64,000 nucleotides of DNA from Gracilariopsis chorda (lineage: Eukaryota; Rhodophyta; Florideophyceae; Gracilariales; Gracilariaceae): NCBI GenBank assembly GCA_003194525.1, contig NBIV01000138.1:157686-221685 (forward strand), written 5' to 3'. The position numbers and the translations under genes are program-made. The notes below the pieces were generated by a model. That model saw only the letters and a program-made list of their open reading frames with translations. It was not told the DNA's origin and did not search any database. Shown piece after piece: positions 22,476 to 31,686 of this stretch; position 1 is the stretch's first letter, and the number at the start of each line of letters is the position of its first letter.

Positions 22476-23240
22476 GTGAGTGGACGTAGAGAAAAAGGTA
22501 AGAGAACGATCCCACGCCTTGAGGGATCCGCGGACTATTACACATGGATAATATATGTTCGAGACATGATGAACGCTGACCAAGTTCTCTTTGTATTAAC
22601 GGATGCTCGCCCATTGGAAATTGAGAGCTCTGTCCAAGCTCCCCGCCGATGGGATGACGCGGACAGAAAAGCACGATCACATATTGTGCAGAACCGTGGT
22701 ACTCAGCCAATTGTTACCATGTCAGAGCTTTTTGAAAGAATGCAATGTTCTGCATTAGACGTTTGCACCAAACTTGAGATTACTTACAAAAAGGACAACA
22801 TTCAAATTAAGATGGATCTTCTACAACATTTCAACAGTCTTGTGTTCAAGGATGACAGGAATATTATCAAACATCTCCATGATATGGAAAAAATTTCTTG
22901 AGCTTGCTCGTCTTGGACATCCATTAACCCACAAGGAGCGAACAGCTTGTTTATTGAGAACCTTACTAGACTCATTAATGGCGATCAAATTACTCGCAGA
23001 TGCCAATAACATGGAACGCGACCAGCTGGTCTCGTTGATAATGTCTGAAATGGATCGCCGCAAACACCATGATTCCACTAGTACCATCAAAACTGCTGGT
23101 ATACGAAGTAGTTCTCAGTACCACCATATGGGCGCGCGGAAATCCAAAAAACCAATCCTAAAGTCGGTTAGGAGATCTGCAACGGTTTGATGCTGGCATT
23201 TTGGAAGAATAGACCATATTAGATCCGAGTGTTGTTGGAG
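22476..23240 (+). pseudogene. gag: copia Gag, decayed
   Basis: The frame reads IPRLEGSADYYTWIIYVRDM, then W-D-D-A-D-x-K-A-R-S and ITYKKDN, aligning with the Gag of the other copia element. It stops at 22901; the remainder (NMERDQLVSLIMSEMDRRKH) is in another frame to 23190. The following zinc knuckle reads CWHFGRIDHIRSEC, with the second Cys replaced by Phe. No ATG is evident at the presumed start (the frame begins at a GTG), so the original start is uncertain. Confidence 0.7.
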
Positions 23241-23389
23241 AAAGCAATCCAAGCCAAACGAGAACTACCGGAAACGGTCTTCAAACCGATTGCGTAATAC
23301 CAACTTCAGATCAAAGGAATGAGACTCCAACGGAAGAAACTACAGCAAGCCCTACCCCTACAGACAGAACACCGAACCTCGTGGGTTTG

Positions 23390-23806
23390 TTGCTATAACA
23401 AAGGCAAGACTATCTCTTCACGAACATGAGACAGTTACATGACTGGAATGCGGCGTTAGTCATGTTTCCGTCAACGATAGAGCCCTCTTCTGGGATTGTA
23501 AATCCGTGAAGAATGAATTAGTGCGTACATGCGACAGAGAGTCCGATATAAAAGCAACAGGAACAATCATGCTGCCTTTGGGAGATGGAATCTATTTACC
23601 TGCCAATCACACTCCCTCATTTGATTCCAATCTAGTCTATCTATCAGTACTTTCAGATTGTGCTACTGTCACATTCAGCAGTGATAATAACTTTACCGGT
23701 TTTATCATAAAGGATTCTCGAAACCAAGCACTGCTTCACCAATGCACAGCAAATAAAGGACTTTGTCCACTACCAAACAAAATCCCTCCGCTTCGCGCTC
23801 AGACCA
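23390..23806 (+). pseudogene. copia protease, catalytic site lost
   Basis: The position of the usual WLDSGASH motif reads stop-LECGVSHVSVNDRALFW, so the catalytic D-S-G is gone. The downstream part (LPLGDGIYLPANHTPSF and LVYLSVLS) is well kept and matches the other copia element. Confidence 0.7.
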
Positions 23807-24508
23807 GTGTTACAGCACCCAGCACCCGGAGAAACAGCCAAAGACTGGCACGAAAAACTAGGACATCCTGGAAAAGACCAACTACTCTCCACCGTCCATC
23901 AGCCCAACGTTGTACCCGATCTGTCAAGATCCGGTGTTCAAAAAATCCATTGCGCATCATACGTAGAAGCCGGATCGAGACGTGCTCCACTACAACGATG
24001 CTCATCCTTAGCCACTTACCCATTGGCGCTCACGCACACAGACCTAACTGTTCCCATCACGGCACCGTCATTACAAGGATCAAAGTACATGCAGTTACTC
24101 GTTGATGACACCACAAGAGCATCGTTGCTTTACTTCCTATCTACTAAATCACAGTTCTTTGTCTGCGTAGAGTGTTACAAGGCTCTCGCGCAAAATGAAC
24201 AACCAAGGAACCGTCTATACCCCGTTCGCCTTGACGGAGAGGGTGAAAATAAAGCGAACGAGTTCCTCACATATGCACTGGACAACGGAACAATCCTTGA
24301 ATACACACAACCTTATGCACACGATTCGTGCTGCACTGCGGAGAAAATCACCCAGGATTTGTGGAAGACGGCTGGAACATTTCTCTGCGCATCCAAACTA
24401 CCTCTACAGCTTTGTGAAGAAGCCATACCCCGTGGAAATTGGATACGGAACCGCCTACAAAATTTCAGAATCGTCATGAAGGTCCCTTACGCAAAAGTTT
24501 TTTGGTAA
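23807..24508 (+). pseudogene. copia integrase, decayed
   Basis: A 233-codon frame. It starts with the pre-integrase segment DWHEKLGHPGKDQLL, then a weakened zinc finger (IHCASYVEAG), the first catalytic Asp in LTHTDLTVPI, and a core segment (SKYMQLLVDDTTRAS). The second Asp region is modified (VRLDGEGENKANEFL) and the Glu region reads TAEKITQDLWKTA. The following LWEEAI-type region is present as LCEEAIPRGNWIRNRL. No further frame continues it beyond 24508. Confidence 0.75.
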
Positions 24509-24849
24509 AAAGCCCGAGTTCTCCGCTCTACTTTAGTTCGGACAAGGAGGTCATGCGTAAATACATCGTTCTGATACTGCACCGAAAAAGAAGTTACTAT
24601 CCCGATCTTTGAAGGAACACTTCGTTGGAATGCAAAACACTCAAATGCTATACAGAGTTTACGTACCTTCCACAGAGAAGGTGATCATGGTCAGACAAAA
24701 AGACTTCAAGGTATCAAAGGAATATCTACCATCCATCACCACGCTACTTCAATTCTCGTCCTAGAGCCGGACAAAAGCTGAGCAGCGACTCAATGAAGAA
24801 GTGCACTGCTTAGCTGCACACTCTTGCTCGAAAGATGGTGAAGACTCGT

Positions 24850-25650
24850 TGAAGTTACAAAATAGCTTCGAGGAAGGAAGACATATTCCCGTATGGGCAA
24901 AAGCAATCAAAAGGGAATAAAATGCTCTCGTTGAACGAAAAACTTAAAGATCCATTGACAGGAAGGCAGGAATGAAACTCCTTCCATTCCTGTGGACATT
25001 TAACGGGAAATAAGGAAATATAGGTACTCCAGAAATTCTCCCCAAAGCTCGATGTGTCGTAAAAGGCGACACGCAAAGACCATATTTGGAGTACGATCCT
25101 GACAATCTGTACGCACCTGTGGCTCGGCTCGAAACATTCCGACTAGCGTTTGCCAAGGCAGCCACACAGAAACTGATTTTGGAGACAATGGATATAAGCC
25201 ACGCTTACCTTTACGGTGACCTAGAGGAACCGTTGATAATGGAGCAACCCCAGAGTGCCTCTGGCGGTTTTTATGTTCCTGGTAAAGTTTGCTTACTGTT
25301 GAAATCCATTTACGGTGCAAAACAAGAGGGGTAAATTTGGGGATCTCTCTTGCACACAGAGGTAGTTCGACTGGGATTTCAGCAGTCAAATACGGACAGT
25401 AGGTTGTAAATTTACAGGTCAGGAAGTGGCACAATAAATACTGTCGTCTTTGTAAATGACATTGTGACTCTGCCCGATTCAAAGTCTCTCTTGGAAGACT
25501 TTAAAGCTGAAATGAAGAAACTGTTTCAGTTAAAACTTCTTGGTGAGCCCAAGTCTTTTATTGGTCTAAAAAGAAAGGGATACGAATGGAATTCATGCAA
25601 GCCAAGAGAAGTATGTGGAAAAACTACTTCGGGATTACAATCTCTGCAAT
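24850..25650 (+). pseudogene. copia reverse transcriptase, decayed
   Basis: The most readable part (25086-25334) has LYAPVARLETFRLAFAKAAT, MDISHAYLYGDLEEPL and KVCLLLKSIYGAKQEG, then a stop. The active-site segment at about 25455 reads FVNDIV where YVDDI is expected, losing one catalytic Asp. The end of the polymerase (LLEDFKAEMKKLFQLKLLGE) follows in 25464-25652. Confidence 0.75.
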
Positions 25651-25727
25651 GAGAACCCAGCAAAGACTCTACTAGCGTCTCCTTGTACCGTTTCAGCGAC
25701 ACGTCGTAGTGAAACATTTTTCCATCA

Positions 25728-26245
25728 TTGCTTCACGAAAAATACCGTAATTTGAATGGTCACCTGATGTACTTGGCAGTGGCATCGAGGCCTGATATCG
25801 TGTTCGAGGCGTCAATGTTTGCAAGACAGGTACATAATCCTTGTCACAGGCACTTTGCACTGGCAAAACGTGTCTTAAGATACTTGAAAGGTGCAAAGAT
25901 CCTTTGTCTCTACTTCCCGTGGGAGAGTCATGCTCCGATTGAACCATTCTGTGATGCAGACTGGGCTTGTTGTAGCGAAACTAGAAAGCCTACAACTGAC
26001 ATAATAGTGAAGGTGAATGATAGACCCGTGTTATGGACGATGAAGTCGCAAACAATCATTGCTTCGTCTTCTGGAGAAGCTGAATACATTGCTCTCTCGT
26101 ATTGTGGGAACCTGCGAACGTGGTTACGAAGACTGTTTTGGGAGCTTCGAAATGGTACCATTCTTGAAGATGAACCGAATGACATGTATCCAATGCGTCC
26201 AAGACTTCTGGAAGGAACAAAAACATTGACCTGAAGTTCCATCAT
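25728..26245 (+). pseudogene. copia RNase H
   Basis: Well preserved over 168 codons: LMYLAVASRPDIVFEASM, LAKRVLRYLKGAKILCL, catalytic CDADWA, then SSSGEAEYIALSYCGN with the catalytic Glu, and LRRLFWELR. The C-terminal part is truncated by a frame break near 26200, compared with the expected further 60 or so residues. Confidence 0.8.
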
Positions 26246-26639
26246 GTGAGGGAACTTGTGAAGTCTGGGGTCCTAATTATCTCGCAGATACTAATCGATT
26301 TTAACCACCGGGCATTATGAAGAAAGAGTTTTCTCAACACCACTTATATAAGCTTTCTACTCTTTGCGGTTTGAGGCAATCTCTTTTTCCTACATTTATA
26401 ACCTATGTTTTTCCCTTTATTTTGTGTCGTGAACGTTCGCAGAACTTATGGAAAATGAACTTGAGAAAATCAAACTAAGCACAGGTTATACCTTTTCCTA
26501 TTGTACGTAGATTTTTTTTAGGTTTTTGCTGGTACAAGACATTTTAACGATAGCCGTTAAGATACAAACTTTAGCATAGATATTATCTTATATTCTCTGT
26601 TACCAACGCAAAAAATGTACAGTTGTTTGCAAAGGATGG

Positions 26640-26820
26640 TGTGATTGGTGGAATTAGAGAGCGTGGCATTGTAATCCTCTAAATTGCAATGCATTTCCGA
26701 ACTGAAAATGGATTCGGTACTACCTTTCAATTAGGCTTACAAATCATTAGAAGATACAGTCTGTAGAGGAGCGACCAGGGGCGCATTCTCTGCTTTATGC
26801 CGGCCACAGACTTCGTCTCA
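26640..26820 (+). repeat. copia 3' LTR (181 bp)
   Basis: Starts TGTGATTGGTGGAAT and ends CTTCGTCTCA; partner of 21462-21642. Confidence 0.8.
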
Positions 26821-27209
26821 CACAGAAGTCAATTCTGCAGTGCCAGCCCATTGCATTTTTGTTTATCAAAAACAATTAAGCTTCATAGTACTGCTATTAT
26901 TACACTCTTTCTGGATCCACCAACAATAGTTTAGGTCTGGCGCAGCATGCAGAACCCTGTTTTCTGCGTTGAGCTAAAGATGGATCCGAAGGCACATTCT
27001 TGTGCCCCGTGTACAACTTTTTGGAGGGCAAACATTGTAGGGTCTGAAAAGGAGAGGGTAAGTTGCTTTCGTGGGTTTCAGATAGATTCCAACTTTGACC
27101 TATTTCCAAAATTAAAGTTTTCTGAAAGGTACTATGCGTTACTCCCATACACAAAAAATGTATTGGAACGGGCCTTAAATACTATACTACGATATAATGA
27201 CTGCTTCGA
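26821..27209. other. No supported gene
   Basis: Short spacer between the copia 3' LTR and the motif array; an 89-codon plus-strand frame (26947-27216) has no recognisable domain. Confidence 0.35.
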
Positions 27210-27450
27210 ATTTTGACTTTCTTTTACTGCCGGCGCAGTCAAAGTGTCCCTTACAATATGTTTGACTGCATTCAATATTTTGAATGCTTTCCCCAGTCAA
27301 ACATTTGAATTCATTCAAAGCTTTGCTAAGGAATCCATTCAAAACATTGAATGCAGTAAAAAGCCTGGTTTGTAAGCCATTCAAACTTTTGACTGCAGTC
27401 AAAAGCTTGATGTGTTAGCCATTCAATTCTTTGACTGCAGTCAAAGAACG
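27210..27450. repeat. Array of palindromic AGTCAAA / ATTCAAA motifs
   Basis: About a dozen copies, in both orientations, of GCAGTCAAA and CATTCAAA, including the palindromes TTTGACTGCAGTCAAA (twice) and TTTGAATTCATTCAAA. The array lies just upstream of the hAT transposase, which is where hAT elements carry subterminal transposase-binding repeats. The same motifs and a longer related block (ccagtcaaac-ttttgaatgcatt type) occur in the termini of the Harbinger element at 46.9-49.7 kb, so it could instead be a Harbinger-type terminus or small non-autonomous element. Confidence 0.65.
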
Positions 27451-27504
27451 AAGCGAAAGCATTCCACTAGTAACATATGTCTTATGTAGACAGCGCATGA
27501 GTAC

Positions 27505-29967
27505 ATGAAGACGACGTTCTGTCACATAGCACTCTACCTATTTTCTTGCAGTACCAAACATAGTAGTCATCAGCTCTGGTTATTTTCGTCTCCGTTCCAC
27601 TTGACTTTCCAACATACTACAGGTACTTATATGATCTTCCTGTGTTCATCACAGCCACAAACTACAAACGTCTCCAACACAGAATTAGAAGTGCAACAAC
27701 GTCACTTTTCAAACAGGAGATCACATTTATATCAAAATCAACTTCAGCAATTCAATCCTCTTGCAGGATATGCAATCATACCGTTTCCACTGGAACGATC
27801 TTCCCGATCAATTGTAATCGATACTGGTGTGGTTCTCGAACATAACTTCACAAAACAACGAAACTGGCATGGCTTGGCACATCGATGTAACAGCGTTATT
27901 CAACTAAAAAACAGGTACTCTAACATTACGGATCATCCGAGACTGCAGCAGCATACGATTTCGAAGCGATTAAGAAAACTTGAGCAAGAACGAACTGCAT
28001 TTGCCAGTAAGGTGACCAAGCAATGACAACTGTTTATAAGAAAAACTCCGACTCGTTATCACTCGATAAACTTGGTTCGGTTGATGGTCAAAAAGTTTCT
28101 TCCGTTTTCTATGGTATCCTTTAGTGAGTTCAGAACATTTATTGGGGTTTTAGATCAAAAATCGGAGTTAAATAATCAATTGCAACCTGGTTCGATTCGG
28201 AAGCTAGTTGTCAAAATATACATCGGAACCACTTCTTCTCTGATGAAAAAGCTCAGAAAAGAAATCAGTGTTACACCTCTGGCATTCCTTCATATTAATG
28301 TGAACCTATGGACTTCTCGCCTTTCTAAGGATAGGTTTTTTGGAATACAACTATTTTACGTAAGCCGGGAGTGGGAAGTTAAGGCTGTTCTGCTAGCTGT
28401 GCGCCACTTTTGCCCGTCTGGTAATCTTTTGCCAGGCCGTAGCTTGTCTGACATTCTACAGTTGTGGACAAACAAGATAATATTAGAATTTAATGTAAGC
28501 TACGATAAAATTTTGTCCTCAACATCTGACACTGGTTCAGATGTTAAGAGACTCTGCTCTGTTTTGATACCTGAATCATGGGAATGGTGTTTGCCTCATA
28601 TGCTTAATTGCGTTCTGGTTGGGGCATTCGGGACAGGTCTGAACTGCGTCAATATTCGCAATAATGGTGCACGAAGATTGCTAAAGGACTTAAAAAAGGT
28701 CATACGGCATGTCAACAAAAGCTCTGTGATGAAGCAAAAATTTAAGGAGACTCAGGAGAAGAATAATAGAAAACGTTTGAAGCATCTTTCGGATGTTTCG
28801 CATGGTTGATTGTCAACTGTTCGACAATTGGAAACGTTTCTACGGCTTTGGGGGACGTTGGTTGTTCATTACGAACGGAACGAGATGAAGGGGTTCCCAC
28901 TTATAGCCGGAAAGGAGAACCTGGTGGAATTGTTTTCGCTGATGCTCCCTGTGAGTGACGTTATGAAGCAGGCCCTGTGCACGACTTTCCCTACCGGAAT
29001 TGATGCTTTTCTGGCCTTATGTAGTTTGAACCGCCATCTACTGAATGGCGAAGAGCCTTTAGAAATATATGATCCGTCGAGAGAAGATTATGACTCACCG
29101 AACCGTCAACCCATGAAGAGAGATCCGTTGCATCTCTGCAACTTGACCAAGCACACCCGAGTACTTCTAACGAACGCACTACAGAAAAGATTTCATGAAA
29201 GTTATAATGGCACTCCACCCTCTTCAATGCTAGAGATGCAGGTCTTCATGCCTCCTGTTTATCGGAAACTGAACTGTTTGGATTATATTCTGGACCCTTT
29301 TGGCGCCGAAGAGCATCGAAACTACATTATGGACAAAATAGTTGATCTCTGTATGTAATGCAAACAGGCGCAAAACGGCTGAGTTTAAGAAGGTGAGTTT
29401 CAGTCGATTCATGGTGACAAAAGTTCTGTGTTAGAGTCTTCGGTGGTGGAAAAGACAAGGAAAGTTAACAATCTTTGGGATTTCGAAGAGTTTGCCTGCG
29501 ATGAAACACCTGTGGACTAGTCTCCAAGCACTGCAGAAGAATCTGTTTGTGCAGAAAAAACTTCATACTTAGATCAAGAGCGCGCCCGTCCTGGAGATGT
29601 TACCTCACGAAATCTTTTGAATTGCTGGCGGACAAAAGGTTCAAAGTATCCTAATCTCAGCGTCGTTGCCCGTGCTGTTCTTGGGCATCCTGCTTCCTCC
29701 GCCCAAATCGAATGGGAGTTTGGAACAGCTCGATCCTTTCTCAGGAGCCGTTGAACCCGGCTCGATTCCGCTTTTGTCAATATGTCGCTCTTCCTCTACT
29801 GCAATCTTGACCTTATACCAAGCGATGTACCAGAACTTTCAAACCCCAAATGGAAATCCCATATTCCAGCGCGGCTGTTGGTGAGAAGCGTTGATATAGA
29901 CTCTCTCTTGAATATCCCTATGAACGAAATAGAAGACTTCGATCTCGGGTTGCTGCGGTACCTGTAA
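27505..29967 (+). pseudogene. hAT-family transposase, three main in-frame segments
   Basis: From 28072 to 29967 one reading frame carries the family order. Residues FLPFSMVSFSEFRTFI precede the core; LHINVNLWTSR matches the hAT D-x-W-T-S block with the catalytic Asp replaced by Asn; SSTSDTGSDVKRL holds the second Asp; the C-terminal dimerisation block is LLNCWRTKGSKYPNLSVVA then SSAQIEWEFGTARSFL. Stops in this frame lie at 28807-28809, 29356-29358 with a broken stretch to about 29600, and near 29752. The last part (TRLDSAFVN to LGLLRYL) continues the C-terminus. The region 27505-28026, in another frame, may hold the N-terminal zinc-finger part but no clear Cys/His pattern survives. A hAT transposase cuts and moves its element; this one is inactive. 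Terminal repeats and the 8-bp duplication were not found. Confidence 0.75.
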
Positions 29968-30090
29968 AAATTGACCTATTCAGTATGTCCACTTTTGTAG
30001 CCACATATTCTAGTGCTGCTTGCTACTGTTCGTGAACACCACACGGGCGCTAGGCTGAGTAGCATGTTCCTAAACGAGATTCTGCGTTAA

Positions 30091-30923
30091 ATGTGGTGTC
30101 AGCTATACGGACGGTTGCTGTGGCATGCGACGCAGAATAAGAAGACGAAAGAATTCACTGAAAGCATTGAAACTCTCGTGCCAAGACCATGGGTAAGAGC
30201 ATCACCAGGAATTCTGCAGCAAGCAAGCAGAAGGGCTCCGCGAATCATTTGCAGGAAAGGTCATGTGATTTGCACATCCTTTGAGGACGATCAAGTATGG
30301 ATTGTCTGGGAAGACGGCGAAGGAAAGATTGGCGTTTCAGAGCATGACACTGACACTGAAGTTAACAGGTACGTAGACATGTTTTAAAAATCCATTCCAG
30401 ACTGCTAGGTGCCGAATGGCCCTCCGAGAGTAGAACAAGCCACCTTTGTAGGGGAACAGAGCAGCATCGTGAGCTTTGATGAAGACATGAAGATAACTGT
30501 TTGGGGCAGAGAATCGGGGGATGGGAAGCACATTATGGAGTGCAAACTGAGCGAAAGAGTCACGGAAAGAGTTAGACAAGTGAATAGGAGATATTGGTGG
30601 CGTCAAAGAGTGTGCTCATGTCTTGGACGCTCTGGAATTGATGCTGAGCTGAATTCGGTTCCAACAGGAGACTCAGTTTCAATGGAAGAGCGATGCATTG
30701 GAATCATCGCAAACGCAATGGGAGTGGTAAGTACGAACGAGAAACAGGAGATTCGAGTATGGGACGCATGGGGTGGCAAGGCAGTGGTACAGTCTCTCCG
30801 CGGTCACACGGATCGCCTGTAGTGTGTTTCGATAAGTGCAGATGGCAGTCGTATCATTTTCTGGTCTTTGGACTTCAGTGCGAGTGTGGGACCTTTGCAC
30901 CTGGCACTCAGGGCCTGTCTTAA
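30091..30923 (+). pseudogene. WD40-repeat protein fragment, decayed
   Basis: One reading frame with stops at 30385, near 30406 and at 30820 holds successive WD40-like units: GHVICTSFEDDQVWIVWE, SSIVSFDEDMKITVWGRE, and the clearest, QEIRVWDAWGGKAVVQ then LRGHTDRL, followed after the stop by CVSISADGSRIIFWSLD. The GH...WD spacing of roughly 40 residues fits a beta-propeller scaffold protein. Full-length proteins have about seven repeats; three or four are readable. It could be an exon of a host gene with small introns (a GTACGT donor-like site at about 30369), but the stop in the best repeat favours a pseudogene. Confidence 0.55.
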
Positions 30924-30987
30924 CAAGCGCGTTCACCCGTGAACGTCAACGCTGTAACGAAGTGATAATTTGAGTTCTTCAAAATAG

Positions 30988-30992
30988 ATGAC
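30988..30992. repeat. Target-site duplication ATGAC (left copy)
   Basis: Directly precedes the left LTR; identical to 41308-41312. Confidence 0.9.
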
Positions 30993-31530
30993 TGTGAGAT
31001 AGTGCGCGCGAGCGCCCTACTCAGGTGAAATGTCCGGGAACGGTGACGGTGTGTATCGCGCAACGGGGTGTAAGGCCGTGCGGCTACCGAGTCGGAAATG
31101 GCGGAACGGTGAAGGTGCGGAGTAGCGCAGGACCCTCTGCTGTGAGGCCGAGTACGGAGACACGCGTAGCCGAAACAGGTACCACGCGCCTAAACAGAGA
31201 GCCAATGTAACGGTAGGTATCCGATACGGCGCAGCCTGTACAGGAATTTGACGAGCTGCGTCTCCTACTACGACTTAGGATCCGTGCCGAGGAACTAAGA
31301 CGAAGAACCTAGTAGGAAGCACCTTGAGTTTACTTGGTGAGGGCGTCGGCCGCGCTGGCGGAGAATAAATATCCAGCTGGGCCGCGCCACACGTGTATGG
31401 CTTACCGCTCGTGGGGCACTAGCTGCCACCAGCACACACGTGTGCTACTACAACTACTACAGTAGCAGAATAGCGGAAGGGCTCCTACAGCCAGAATAAC
31501 ACTCCAATAAACGGTTTTCACTTCCTTACA
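30993..31530 (-). repeat. Chromodomain-gypsy LTR, 3' copy (538 bp)
   Basis: Starts TGTGAGATAGTGCGCG and ends CTTCCTTACA. It is the same length as the copy at 40770-41307, with only about 14 single-base differences that I counted by eye. In the element's sense (minus strand) it is the 3' LTR. A TATA-like tract (minus strand GATATTTATTC, about 31362-31372) may be the promoter. Confidence 0.95.
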
Positions 31531-31540
31531 GACCCCCCTT
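31531..31540 (-). promoter_or_regulatory. Polypurine tract
   Basis: On the minus strand AAGGGGGGTC lies directly before the 3' LTR start (TGTAAGG), the expected place for plus-strand DNA priming. Confidence 0.8.
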
Positions 31541-31686
31541 CTCACACTGTTGTCCGTCCCCGGACAGCCATCTTCGATTTCCGTGTACGGCCTCTTTCAA
31601 CCGTTCTGCTCGACCCGTCCTCATAAGAGTCCCCTTCACTTTCATTCGTGTATCGCTTCGTCCCGCACCCCGGTTCATACTCCATC

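Larger units (their letters stand above)
21462..26820 (+). mobile_element. Ty1/copia retrotransposon, decayed, plus strand
   Basis: Two 181-bp LTRs bracket an internal region with Gag, protease, integrase, reverse transcriptase and RNase H remnants in copia order. A TGG-starting primer-binding site follows the 5' LTR, and a purine-rich tract (gcaaaggatgg) precedes the 3' LTR. The Gag, integrase and polymerase are recognisably related to the minus-strand copia element at 8.06-11.97 kb. Several catalytic residues are lost, so the element is inactive. A leader of about 800 bp separates the 5' LTR from Gag. Confidence 0.85.
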
